A DNA stretch of 15,160 nt, taken from NCBI GenBank assembly GCA_947176685.1, contig CAMWRL010000020.1, positions 1 to 15,160 on the forward strand, in the 5' to 3' direction. This DNA comes from an uncultured Ruminococcus sp. Lineage in GTDB: Bacteria; Bacillota; Clostridia; Oscillospirales; Ruminococcaceae. A program made the translations under genes and the position numbers. The notes under the pieces are model-generated. The model saw only the letters and a program-made list of their open reading frames with translations. It searched no databases and had not been told where the DNA came from. This document shows, piece by piece, positions 1 to 6,311 of the stretch (the stretch's first letter is position 1; every line of letters begins with the position of its first letter).

Positions 1-21
1 TAACTGTAAATTTTTTTGAAC

Positions 22-37
22 GGACAGCCATATGTCC
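22..37. promoter_or_regulatory. Short inverted repeat upstream of the zinc-ribbon gene
   Basis: GGACA and TGTCC (22-26 and 33-37) form a 5-bp inverted repeat with a 6-nt spacer. It lies just upstream of a TATAAT hexamer at 49-54 that has no good -35 box at 16-18 bp. It could be an operator or part of an upstream terminator cut by the window edge. The evidence is weak. Confidence 0.25.
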
Positions 38-112
38 AGTACTATATGTATAATTTATGGAAGATAAACAAAGTGCAATTAAAGAAAATTATAAAATAAG
101 GAGGAAATTTAA

Positions 113-499
113 ATGGATATAGAATGTCCGAAATGCTGTTCAGATAATGTATATGATATTACTGGTGAATATAGTTCAAAAGACGGTAAAACTTCCGGTG
201 CTATTGCAGGTACACTTCTTTTCCCTTTGTTGGGAACAATTATAGGTGCTGCAATTGGTGAAGTGATGGCGGGCGAGGACAAAGACGCAAACGGAAATAC
301 AATAATAAGATACAAGTGCAACGCCTGTGGGAAAAATTTTCAGTTATGTCCGAAGTGCAGAAAAATTTTAAAAACAGAATATTTTGATACATTGCCACAT
401 CGTGAAGGATACGAAATAATATCAGGCAAAAAATGCAGAAGGTGTAAAAATATAATCCGTAATCCTGAATATAAAAAAATTGAAGAAAATAATACATAA
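113..499 (+). CDS. Small zinc-ribbon protein with glycine-rich membrane-like insert
   Basis: This 128-residue protein has four CxxC knuckles at about residues 5-8, 69-72, 79-82 and 108-111, plus an extra Cys at 9. The spacing suggests two zinc ribbons. The first pairs C5/C8 with C69/C72 and is interrupted by residues 27-54, a Gly/Ala-rich hydrophobic stretch with glycine-zipper spacing that could form a membrane hairpin. The second pairs C79/C82 with C108/C111. The C-terminus is short, charged and Lys/Glu-rich. The ATG has a strong ribosome site (AAGGAGG) about 8 nt upstream. No neighbour suggests a role: the next gene, serC, has its own promoter. Zinc-ribbon proteins with a membrane segment occur widely in Firmicutes with unknown function. 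The specific function is not recognised. Confidence 0.75.
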   Translation: MDIECPKCCSDNVYDITGEYSSKDGKTSGAIAGTLLFPLLGTIIGAAIGEVMAGEDKDANGNTIIRYKCNACGKNFQLCPKCRKILKTEYFDTLPHREGYEIISGKKCRRCKNIIRNPEYKKIEENNT

Positions 500-553
500 A
501 TATCTTCTTTCGGTAAACCACAGGAAACATTTTCAAAAAATCTCCGGTATATA

Positions 554-582
554 TTGACTTGCTTAAAAAAAAACGTTATAAT
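554..582 (+). promoter_or_regulatory. Sigma-A promoter of serC-serA
   Basis: TTGACT at 554-559, a 17-bp spacer rich in A, and TATAAT at 577-582. The inferred start near 589 leaves a 5' leader of about 45 nt before serC. The leader is too short for a riboswitch and no T-box is visible. Confidence 0.85.
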
Positions 583-635
583 TAGTATGTATGACAATAC
601 AAATTCATTTCATATAATATTGGAGGTTTTTTTAA

Positions 636-1721
636 ATGAGCAGAGTTTATAACTTCAGTGCTGGTCCTGCTGTTCTGCCGGAAGAGGTTCTGGAAGAAGC
701 AAGGGACGAAATGCTTGACTACAAGGGTACTGGTATGTCCGTTATGGAAATGTCACACCGTTCAAAGGCTTATGACACTATCATCAAAGAGGCTGAACAG
801 GATTTGCGTGACCTTATGAACATTCCCGACAACTACAAGGTTATCTTTTTACAGGGCGGTGCATCACTTCTCTTTGCAGGCGTTCCGATGAACCTTATGA
901 AAAACGGCAAAGCCGCTTACATTATCACTGGTCAGTGGGCTAAAAAAGCCTATCAGGAAGCCCAGAAGTACGGCGAAGCTGTTGCAGTAGCGTCTTCCGC
1001 TGACAAGACTTTCTCATACATTCCGGACTGCTCCGACCTTGATATCCCCGAAGATGCAGACTATGTGTATATCTGCGAAAACAACACCATCTACGGCACA
1101 AAGTTCAAGACTCTCCCGAATACCAAGGGCAAGGAACTTGTTGCAGATGTATCTTCATGTTTTCTTTCTGAGCCCGTTGACGTTACTAAATACGGCGTTA
1201 TCTACGGCGGCGTTCAGAAAAATGTAGGTCCTTCCGGTGTACAGATTGTAATTGTACGTGAAGACCTCATAGCTGACGGTGCGGCTCTGAAATGCACTCC
1301 CACTATGATGGACTGGAAAATTCAGGCTGACAACGATTCACTTTACAACACTCCCCCTTGCTACGGCATATATGTATGCGGCAAGGTTTTCAAGTGGATT
1401 AAGAAAATGGGCGGTCTCGAAGCTATGAAAGCTCACAACGAAAAGAAAGCTAAAATCCTTTATGACTTCCTTGACGAAAGCAAACTCTTCAAAGGCACTG
1501 TCGCTCCCGAAGACCGTTCACTTATGAACGTACCTTTCGTTACAGGCAACGAAGAACTTGACAAGAAGTTTGTAGCAGAAGCTACAGCCGCAGGTTTCGT
1601 AAACCTCAAGGGTCACAGAACTGTCGGCGGTATGAGAGCTTCAATCTACAATGCTATGCCCATTGAGGGCGTTGAAAAGCTTGTTGACTTCATGAAGAAG
1701 TTTGAAGCCGAAAACGCTTGA
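636..1721 (+). CDS. serC: Phosphoserine aminotransferase
   Basis: SerC catalyses the PLP-dependent transamination of 3-phosphohydroxypyruvate with glutamate to O-phosphoserine, the second step of serine synthesis, in the cytosol. The protein is 361 residues, the usual length (E. coli about 362), and co-linear with the family from end to end. Visible marks are the N-terminal NFSAGPAVLP, the SVMEMSHRSK segment, the PLP-binding region GGVQKNVGPSG with the Schiff-base lysine at K195, and the C-terminal GHRTVGGMRASIYNAMP motif that contacts substrate phosphate. The ATG follows a GGAGG site (621-625) with a spacing of 10 nt. serA, the preceding step of the pathway, starts 34 nt after the stop, so the two form an operon. 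Class V aminotransferases share the fold, but the family-specific motifs make this call firm. Confidence 0.97.
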   Translation: MSRVYNFSAGPAVLPEEVLEEARDEMLDYKGTGMSVMEMSHRSKAYDTIIKEAEQDLRDLMNIPDNYKVIFLQGGASLLFAGVPMNLMKNGKAAYIITGQWAKKAYQEAQKYGEAVAVASSADKTFSYIPDCSDLDIPEDADYVYICENNTIYGTKFKTLPNTKGKELVADVSSCFLSEPVDVTKYGVIYGGVQKNVGPSGVQIVIVREDLIADGAALKCTPTMMDWKIQADNDSLYNTPPCYGIYVCGKVFKWIKKMGGLEAMKAHNEKKAKILYDFLDESKLFKGTVAPEDRSLMNVPFVTGNEELDKKFVAEATAAGFVNLKGHRTVGGMRASIYNAMPIEGVEKLVDFMKKFEAENA

Positions 1722-1755
1722 TTATTCCGAATATCTGAAAAGAGGTTTTTTTACA

Positions 1756-2916
1756 ATGTACAATATCCAGACACTTAACAAGATTTCTGCAATCGGTACG
1801 GATATTTTCGACAAGAGCAAGTATGCTGTTTCCGATTCTCCCGAAAATCCTGACGCTATTATGGTCAGAAGTGCCAAAATGCACGATATGCAGTTTAATG
1901 AAAATCTTCTTGCAATCGCAAGAGCAGGTGCAGGCGTAAACAACATTCCTGTTGAACGCTGTGCCGAAGAGGGTATTTGCGTATTCAATACTCCCGGTGC
2001 TAACTCAAACGCCGTTAAAGAACTTGCAATATGCGCATTGCTCCTTGCTTCAAGAAAGATTACAGAAGCCGCTGCATGGGCTGCATCTCTCAAAGGCACA
2101 CCAGACGCTCCGAAGACAGTTGAGGGCGGTAAGGCTAAGTTTGCAGGTCCTGAGATTCTCGGAAAAACTCTCGGTATTATCGGACTTGGTGCTATCGGCG
2201 GAAAAATCGCCAACACTGCAATCGCACTTGGTATGAAAGTTATCGGTTATGACCCTTACTTGTCCGTAAAAGCCGCTGTACAGCTTGACTCCTCTGTAAA
2301 GGTAGTAACAGACATAAACGACATTTACAGGAACAGCGACTATATAACAATCCATATGCCGTACACTCCGCAGACAAAGAACACTATCGACTTTGAACAG
2401 ATTGCTATGATGAAAGACGGCGTACGTCTTATCAACCTTGCAAGAGGCGAACTCATCAACAGCGAAGCAGTTGTAAAGGCTGTCGCTGACGGTAAAGTCG
2501 CAAAATATGTCACTGACTTTGCAGACGACATTGTTTTAGGTGTTGAAAATATAATTGTTCTTCCGCATCTGGGCGCATCTACTCCCGAAAGCGAGGACAA
2601 CTGCGCAGTTATGGCGGCTCAGGAGCTTATCGACTACCTCGAAAACGGCAATATCAGAAACAGCGTAAATCTTCCCAACGCTTCAATGGACGCTACTGGT
2701 ACTAAGGTCTGCGTAATCCATAAGAATGTTCCATCACTCATTTCAGCTATTACTAAGGCTGTTGGTGATGAGGGTCTTAACATTGAAAATATGGTAAATG
2801 CAAGCAGAAAAGATTTCGCATATACAATAATGGACGTTATCGGTGACGTAACGGACGCTGTTGTAAATGACATAAAAGCTATTGACGGCATAATCAGAGT
2901 AAGAGTTATAAAGTAA
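1756..2916 (+). CDS. serA: D-3-phosphoglycerate dehydrogenase with ACT domain
   Basis: SerA oxidises 3-phosphoglycerate to 3-phosphohydroxypyruvate with NAD, the entry step of serine synthesis, and feeds the product to SerC encoded just upstream. The chosen start at 1756 (MYNIQTLNK) gives 386 residues and has an AGAGG site 10-14 nt before it. A start at 1702 would overlap serC and add 18 residues that do not look like the family. Residues 143-148 are the Rossmann GLGAIG; R230 (INLARGE) and H271 (PHLGAST) are catalytic. An ACT-like regulatory domain covers roughly 315-386, so serine feedback control is possible. The region between the catalytic Arg and His is short: YVTDFADDIVLGVENIIVLP replaces the common LDVFexEP loop. 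Such short forms are known among clostridial PGDH-like enzymes. The protein is much shorter than the roughly 525-residue type with an intervening domain. Confidence 0.92.
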   Translation: MYNIQTLNKISAIGTDIFDKSKYAVSDSPENPDAIMVRSAKMHDMQFNENLLAIARAGAGVNNIPVERCAEEGICVFNTPGANSNAVKELAICALLLASRKITEAAAWAASLKGTPDAPKTVEGGKAKFAGPEILGKTLGIIGLGAIGGKIANTAIALGMKVIGYDPYLSVKAAVQLDSSVKVVTDINDIYRNSDYITIHMPYTPQTKNTIDFEQIAMMKDGVRLINLARGELINSEAVVKAVADGKVAKYVTDFADDIVLGVENIIVLPHLGASTPESEDNCAVMAAQELIDYLENGNIRNSVNLPNASMDATGTKVCVIHKNVPSLISAITKAVGDEGLNIENMVNASRKDFAYTIMDVIGDVTDAVVNDIKAIDGIIRVRVIK

Positions 2917-2926
2917 TATAATAAAT

Positions 2927-2957
2927 AATCCGGTTCTTTAAAGAGCCGGATTTTTTT
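2927..2957 (+). terminator. Rho-independent terminator of serC-serA
   Basis: An 11-bp stem (2927-2937 with 2942-2952, one G-T pair) has a short loop and runs into seven T residues (2951-2957), 11 nt after the serA stop. Confidence 0.9.
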
Positions 2958-2963
2958 GTATAT

Positions 2964-3007
2964 AAAGAACCGTCCGGACAGATAATATATCCGGACAGTT
3001 CTTTTTT
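2964..3007 (+). terminator. Second tandem terminator hairpin
   Basis: AAAGAAC-GTCCGGA (2964-2978) pairs with TCCGGAC-GTTCTTT (2990-3004) with one internal mismatch and an 11-nt loop. The downstream arm ends in six T residues. It backs up the first terminator. A leftward transcript from the promoter at 3089-3117 would also fold this hairpin, but without a good U tract on that strand. Confidence 0.75.
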
Positions 3008-3064
3008 CCCCCCTAACAAGCAACACCGGATTATTTCTTTATATTGTCTCCGGTCATTGATTTC

Positions 3065-3131
3065 TAACGGTAAACCGTTAATACAAGTATTATATCATAT
3101 GTTCATCCAAAAGTCAACGGTTTACCGTCAA
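3065..3131. promoter_or_regulatory. Paired operator-like palindromes
   Basis: The core ACGGTAAACCGT occurs at 3067-3078, and its reverse complement ACGGTTTACCGT at 3117-3128, exactly 50 bp apart. Each core is nearly palindromic (six paired positions apart from the central step), and the left copy extends to TAACGG/CCGTTA. They bracket a consensus minus-strand promoter. The right copy overlaps its -35 box and the left copy lies just past its predicted start. The natural candidate binder is the XRE regulator encoded 64 bp to the right; this is inference. Confidence 0.65.
3089..3117 (-). promoter_or_regulatory. Divergent sigma-A promoter, minus strand
   Basis: Read on the minus strand, TTGACT (3117-3112), a 17-bp spacer and TATAAT (3094-3089) give an almost perfect sigma-A promoter. 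Transcription would start near 3082 and run leftwards into the serA terminator region, where no credible coding sequence is seen. One possible product is an 8-codon peptide (MTGDNIKK); otherwise the transcript would be non-coding or antisense to the serA 3' end. Confidence 0.7.
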
Positions 3132-3194
3132 TTATTTTGCACAAAAAATGCTATCATTATTTATGTAATTTTCACATGAAAGGATAGTGTTATA

Positions 3195-3437
3195 ATGAAT
3201 ATCTCAGATGCAGTCGCAAACCGTATTCTTGAGCTTTGCAGTGAAAGAAACCTCACTGTAAACAAGATTTCCACGCTTTCGGGAGTAACCCAGTCAACAG
3301 TAAACGACATTGTAAACCACAAGGCGAAAAATATCGGAATCGTAACTATCAAGAAACTTTGTGACGGTTTCGGAATCACAATCACGGACTTCTTTGAAAC
3401 TGAACGTTTCAGAAACCTTGAACAGGAAATGTACTGA
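3195..3437 (+). CDS. Small XRE-family helix-turn-helix regulator
   Basis: The protein is 80 residues and almost all helix-turn-helix. Residues 8-66 fit the XRE/Cro fold: LCSERNLTVNKISTLSGVT then QSTVNDIVNHK as the recognition helix region, then KKLCDGFGITITDFF, the usual closing helices. There is no effector domain, so it probably works by occupying DNA sites as a dimer. The ATG has an AAAGGA site at 3179-3184, 10 nt upstream. The paired palindromes at 3065-3131 suggest self-regulation or control of the divergent minus-strand promoter; that link is inferred from proximity. No convincing sigma-A promoter is visible for the gene itself; TTGCAC at 3137-3142 with TTTATG 17 bp on is a poor candidate. 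Confidence 0.85.
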   Translation: MNISDAVANRILELCSERNLTVNKISTLSGVTQSTVNDIVNHKAKNIGIVTIKKLCDGFGITITDFFETERFRNLEQEMY

Positions 3438-3447
3438 CATATACCAG

Positions 3448-3479
3448 AAGGGTGCGGATAAATATTTATCTGCACCCTT
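3448..3479. terminator. Bidirectional hairpin between convergent genes
   Basis: A long palindrome (AAGGGTGC..ATAAAT paired with ATTTAT..GCACCCTT, one G-T pair) lies between the stops of the XRE gene on the plus strand and the DUF4317 gene on the minus strand. T tracts on either side are poor, but the position and strong stem fit a shared terminator. Confidence 0.7.
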
Positions 3480-3489
3480 TCCAATATAT

Positions 3490-4620
3490 TTAGTTCAAAG
3501 TGACCGGCAGACCGTTTATTTCAATAGTCGGGTCATCAATGTCTATAAGTAAACATCTTCTGCCGTTAATAACGCTTGTACGTACCTTGTCGCCTGCATC
3601 GGGCTTTATGTTGACCGTGATTCCAGCAGTAGTCATAACGGTTTTGTTGTCCACAAGATTTGAAGCCGTAAGCGGTGCTTTTCCGCATACTTTTTCGTAC
3701 ACCGGCTCAACCATTTTTACACGTTCTTCCGGCACTCCCACATCACTGAGGATTTCCTTTAATCTGGAGTTGTCTATAACCGTCCTGTCAGTATCGTCCT
3801 TGTTTTCCTCAACGACTTCCTGTATTTTTTCGTTGACGGACTTTATTACCATATAGTCCAAATCCTCACCGACTACGCTTTTAAGAATGGTCTGGAAATT
3901 AGCCTTTTCGTTTTCAGCCGACATCACAAAAGTACAGCCCAGTACGTTTTCAACCATTGAAATATTGGGGTCATTGGCTTTTTTTGAGTAGTACATAATG
4001 TGATTGATGTCTGTACTTCTGTTGCTGAAAACAGGATACAGAAAACCGTCTGTCGGAGCTTTGCTGATAATAAGCTCCGTGTTGAGTTTCTTGACAATTT
4101 CGTTGTTGAAAGAATCAAACACAAAACCGTCGCTTCCGGTAGTTACGGGGCATATGGCTGTTAGTAAGTATCTGTAGATTTCGTCCTCACCGTCTGCGAA
4201 TTCGTCATTTTTGTCCTTGCGGCGGATGGTATAACAGCAGTAAGCAGTAACCAGAGCGTAGTTTCCGCCGTATACAAGGTTATTTGCGATATGGTTCACG
4301 AAATCTTCACAAGCCTGCTCATCTTTTAGTTCGGATTTCAGAAGCTTGTGAAGTATGTACTGGGAGTTTCCCTCATCGTACGCCGTGTCCGGAAACTCAT
4401 ACTCCACAAAAGCCTTGCCAACGTTGGTGTTGAGGACTTTTTTAAGCGTTTCGCTGTAAACTTCGTGTTCTTCCTCCGGCATAGTCAGACACGAATTTAC
4501 GTGATTGTAACGGACATTCTTTTCAGAGTCCACAAAAGCTGTCAGGATTTTTTCCATTATGAAAAATCCGCTTTTGTCCGAAAAATTCTTTTTGATTTCA
4601 GCAGTTTCTTTTTTGTTCAT
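3490..4620 (-). CDS. DUF4317 family protein
   Basis: This 376-residue soluble protein matches the DUF4317 family as I recall it, found in clostridial and other gut Firmicutes and of unknown function. Supporting features are the N-terminal MNKKETAEIKKNF, the EFPDTAYDEGN region, the NLVYGGNYALVTAYCCYTI segment, ICPV followed by the GFLYPVFSNRSTDINHIMYY stretch, and LGCTF. The length fits the family, which is typically about 380 residues. No signal peptide or membrane segment is seen. The ATG has an AAAGGAAA site, and a consensus promoter lies 33-61 bp upstream. The gene stands alone between convergent and divergent neighbours, so it is a single-gene unit. It is divergent from the sipL operon, but its promoter is a vegetative type, so a sporulation link should not be assumed. 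Confidence 0.88.
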   Translation of the reverse strand: MNKKETAEIKKNFSDKSGFFIMEKILTAFVDSEKNVRYNHVNSCLTMPEEEHEVYSETLKKVLNTNVGKAFVEYEFPDTAYDEGNSQYILHKLLKSELKDEQACEDFVNHIANNLVYGGNYALVTAYCCYTIRRKDKNDEFADGEDEIYRYLLTAICPVTTGSDGFVFDSFNNEIVKKLNTELIISKAPTDGFLYPVFSNRSTDINHIMYYSKKANDPNISMVENVLGCTFVMSAENEKANFQTILKSVVGEDLDYMVIKSVNEKIQEVVEENKDDTDRTVIDNSRLKEILSDVGVPEERVKMVEPVYEKVCGKAPLTASNLVDNKTVMTTAGITVNIKPDAGDKVRTSVINGRRCLLIDIDDPTIEINGLPVTLN

Positions 4621-4652
4621 TGTAATTTCCTTTCTTTATAGAGAGTATATAT

Positions 4653-4681
4653 ATTATAGCGTATTTACAAAAAAATTGCAA
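4653..4681 (-). promoter_or_regulatory. Sigma-A promoter of the DUF4317 gene
   Basis: On the minus strand: TTGCAA (4681-4676), a 17-bp spacer, TATAAT (4658-4653). The predicted start is near 4646, giving a leader of about 26 nt. Confidence 0.8.
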
Positions 4682-4685
4682 GCGG

Positions 4686-4713
4686 AATACTTGTACTTTT
4701 TACTGAATATAAT
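4686..4713 (+). promoter_or_regulatory. Sigma-E-like promoter candidate for sipL-spoIVA
   Basis: No sigma-A pair at 16-18 bp is found on this strand before sipL. AATA at 4686-4689 followed 16 nt later by AATATAAT (4706-4713) resembles the sporulation sigma-E pattern (ATA, 16-18 nt, CATACAAT-like; six of eight -10 positions agree). spoIVA is a known sigma-E target in Bacillus subtilis, which supports the reading. The match is not exact. Confidence 0.45.
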
Positions 4714-4744
4714 TTCTTAAACCTATTTTCAAGGAGGCTGTATA

Positions 4745-6295
4745 ATGGATTTCAGAATAAACAGGGAAACCATTCCCGTAAGCGAAAACGTTTTTGACGG
4801 CGTGCAGGAGCAGGGCGTGGAACTGGATTACATACTTCCCGACTATTACCCCGACATTTTCAGGCTTGTCCGTTGTGAAGTCGTTCCGGTCATCACGGGC
4901 TACTCGATAAACGGCGACAAACTTTCATATGAACTAAGATGCGACATAAAAATACTCTATTGCAGTGAGAGCGGGTCAACTCTCCAGTGCGTGACGCAGA
5001 GACAGAATTTTTCCAGAACTGCCGAACTGGGCAGAACCGGCGAAAATCTTACCGCAAGGCTTACTCCCAAGACCGACCACATAAATTTCCGTGCGGTAAA
5101 CAAACGCCGTCTTGATTTAAGGGGTGCGGTTTCTGTCAAGATTTCCGTTACCGGAGAGACTGCACAAGAGGTTATTTCAGACGCTTTCGGAATGAACATA
5201 CAGATTAAAAAAATTCCGGTACGTTTTGCCGCAAAAAAAATCACCGCCGAAAAAACATTACAGCTGAGCGAGGAAACAGAAATCCCCGTTACTCAGCCGC
5301 CGGTAATGAGCATTATAAATACACGCTGTATAATTCCGGAATGCGAAAAGAAAATGATTTCAGGAAAACTTCTCGCAAAAGGTTCAGCCGAACTTAAATT
5401 ATTATACTCGTGCGAAAAAGACGGCGGTGCTGTAGAACCTATTTCGTTTTCGATACCATTCAGTCAGATTATTGACATTGACGGTATAGACGATACTTTT
5501 GACTGCACGGTTACTCCGGAGGTCATAAGCTGCGACATAACTCCGACTACCGACAAGAACGCCGAAAACCGTATTATACGCTGCGAAATCGAAATACGTC
5601 TGATATGCAGCGCAGTGAAAACGTCTTCCGTAATGTTGGGAAGCGATGCATTTTCTACTGTCTACCCGTGCAACATACTTGTTTCGGAAATAAAAGCTGA
5701 ACAGATTCCGGTAATTTATGATGAAAGCTTCCGGCACTCTGCAAAAATCAGCGAGGGCGACAGTGTTCCGCAGACGATATATTCAATGTGGTGCAGTCCC
5801 AAAAACATAAATACAAGGCTTTCCGATGACGGCAGCTCCGTAATTATAAGCGGTATGCTTACTTACTCAATGGCGGCAAGGGATAACGCCGGAATGATTG
5901 TTATGCCCGACAAGGACGAGGCTTTTGAGGAAACTATAAAACTTCCCGACAATATCGCCGGCTGTACGGTCGCCGCCGAAATAAGTATAAGGGACGTTTC
6001 GTATAATATATCTTCGGAGGGAATACTGTCCGCAAAGTCGGATATATCAGCTAAAATTTCCGTATATAGTTGTTCGTCAATAAACGCCCTCACGGATATT
6101 TCGGTTGACGAAAGTATAAAAAAACAACGTGACGGAGATTATGCTATAAAGTTATACTTCGGTATCGAGAACGAGGAAGTATGGGACATTGCAAAACGTT
6201 ACAGCACAAGCGTAAACGCCGTGATTGAGGAAAACGACCTTTCTGGCGACCGTCTTGAAAACGGCGGAATGCTGCTTATACCGATTGTTATATAA
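4745..6295 (+). CDS. sipL: SipL-like spore coat morphogenetic protein (DUF3794/SPOCS and LysM)
   Basis: SipL is a cytosolic mother-cell protein that, in Clostridioides difficile, binds SpoIVA and is needed for coat assembly round the forespore. This 516-residue protein has the family layout: repeated SPOCS/DUF3794 beta-rich modules (roughly residues 10-135, 175-300 and 330-450) and a C-terminal LysM domain at about 466-516. The first module opens with EQGVELDYILPDYYPDI, a DUF3794 hallmark. The LysM part includes IENEEVWDIAKRYSTSVNAV and ends LLIPIVI. There is no signal peptide, as expected. The ATG has an AAGGAGG site 7 nt upstream. The stop overlaps the ribosome site of spoIVA, so the two partners are translated from one message. 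Other LysM/DUF3794 proteins exist in Clostridia, but the spoIVA neighbour makes SipL the best name. Confidence 0.88.
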   Translation: MDFRINRETIPVSENVFDGVQEQGVELDYILPDYYPDIFRLVRCEVVPVITGYSINGDKLSYELRCDIKILYCSESGSTLQCVTQRQNFSRTAELGRTGENLTARLTPKTDHINFRAVNKRRLDLRGAVSVKISVTGETAQEVISDAFGMNIQIKKIPVRFAAKKITAEKTLQLSEETEIPVTQPPVMSIINTRCIIPECEKKMISGKLLAKGSAELKLLYSCEKDGGAVEPISFSIPFSQIIDIDGIDDTFDCTVTPEVISCDITPTTDKNAENRIIRCEIEIRLICSAVKTSSVMLGSDAFSTVYPCNILVSEIKAEQIPVIYDESFRHSAKISEGDSVPQTIYSMWCSPKNINTRLSDDGSSVIISGMLTYSMAARDNAGMIVMPDKDEAFEETIKLPDNIAGCTVAAEISIRDVSYNISSEGILSAKSDISAKISVYSCSSINALTDISVDESIKKQRDGDYAIKLYFGIENEEVWDIAKRYSTSVNAVIEENDLSGDRLENGGMLLIPIVI

Positions 6296-6311
6296 GGAGT
6301 GAGTGAAAAAT

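Noticed and set aside
1722..2216. 164-codon minus-strand frame opposite serA
   Set aside because: It overlaps a well-identified gene entirely, has no ribosome site and resembles no known protein.
2634..3026. Minus-strand open frame of 130 codons antisense to the serA 3' end
   Set aside because: It starts with GTG, crosses both terminator hairpins, has no ribosome site and its composition mirrors the serA codons. It is a shadow of serA, though a divergent promoter does point this way.
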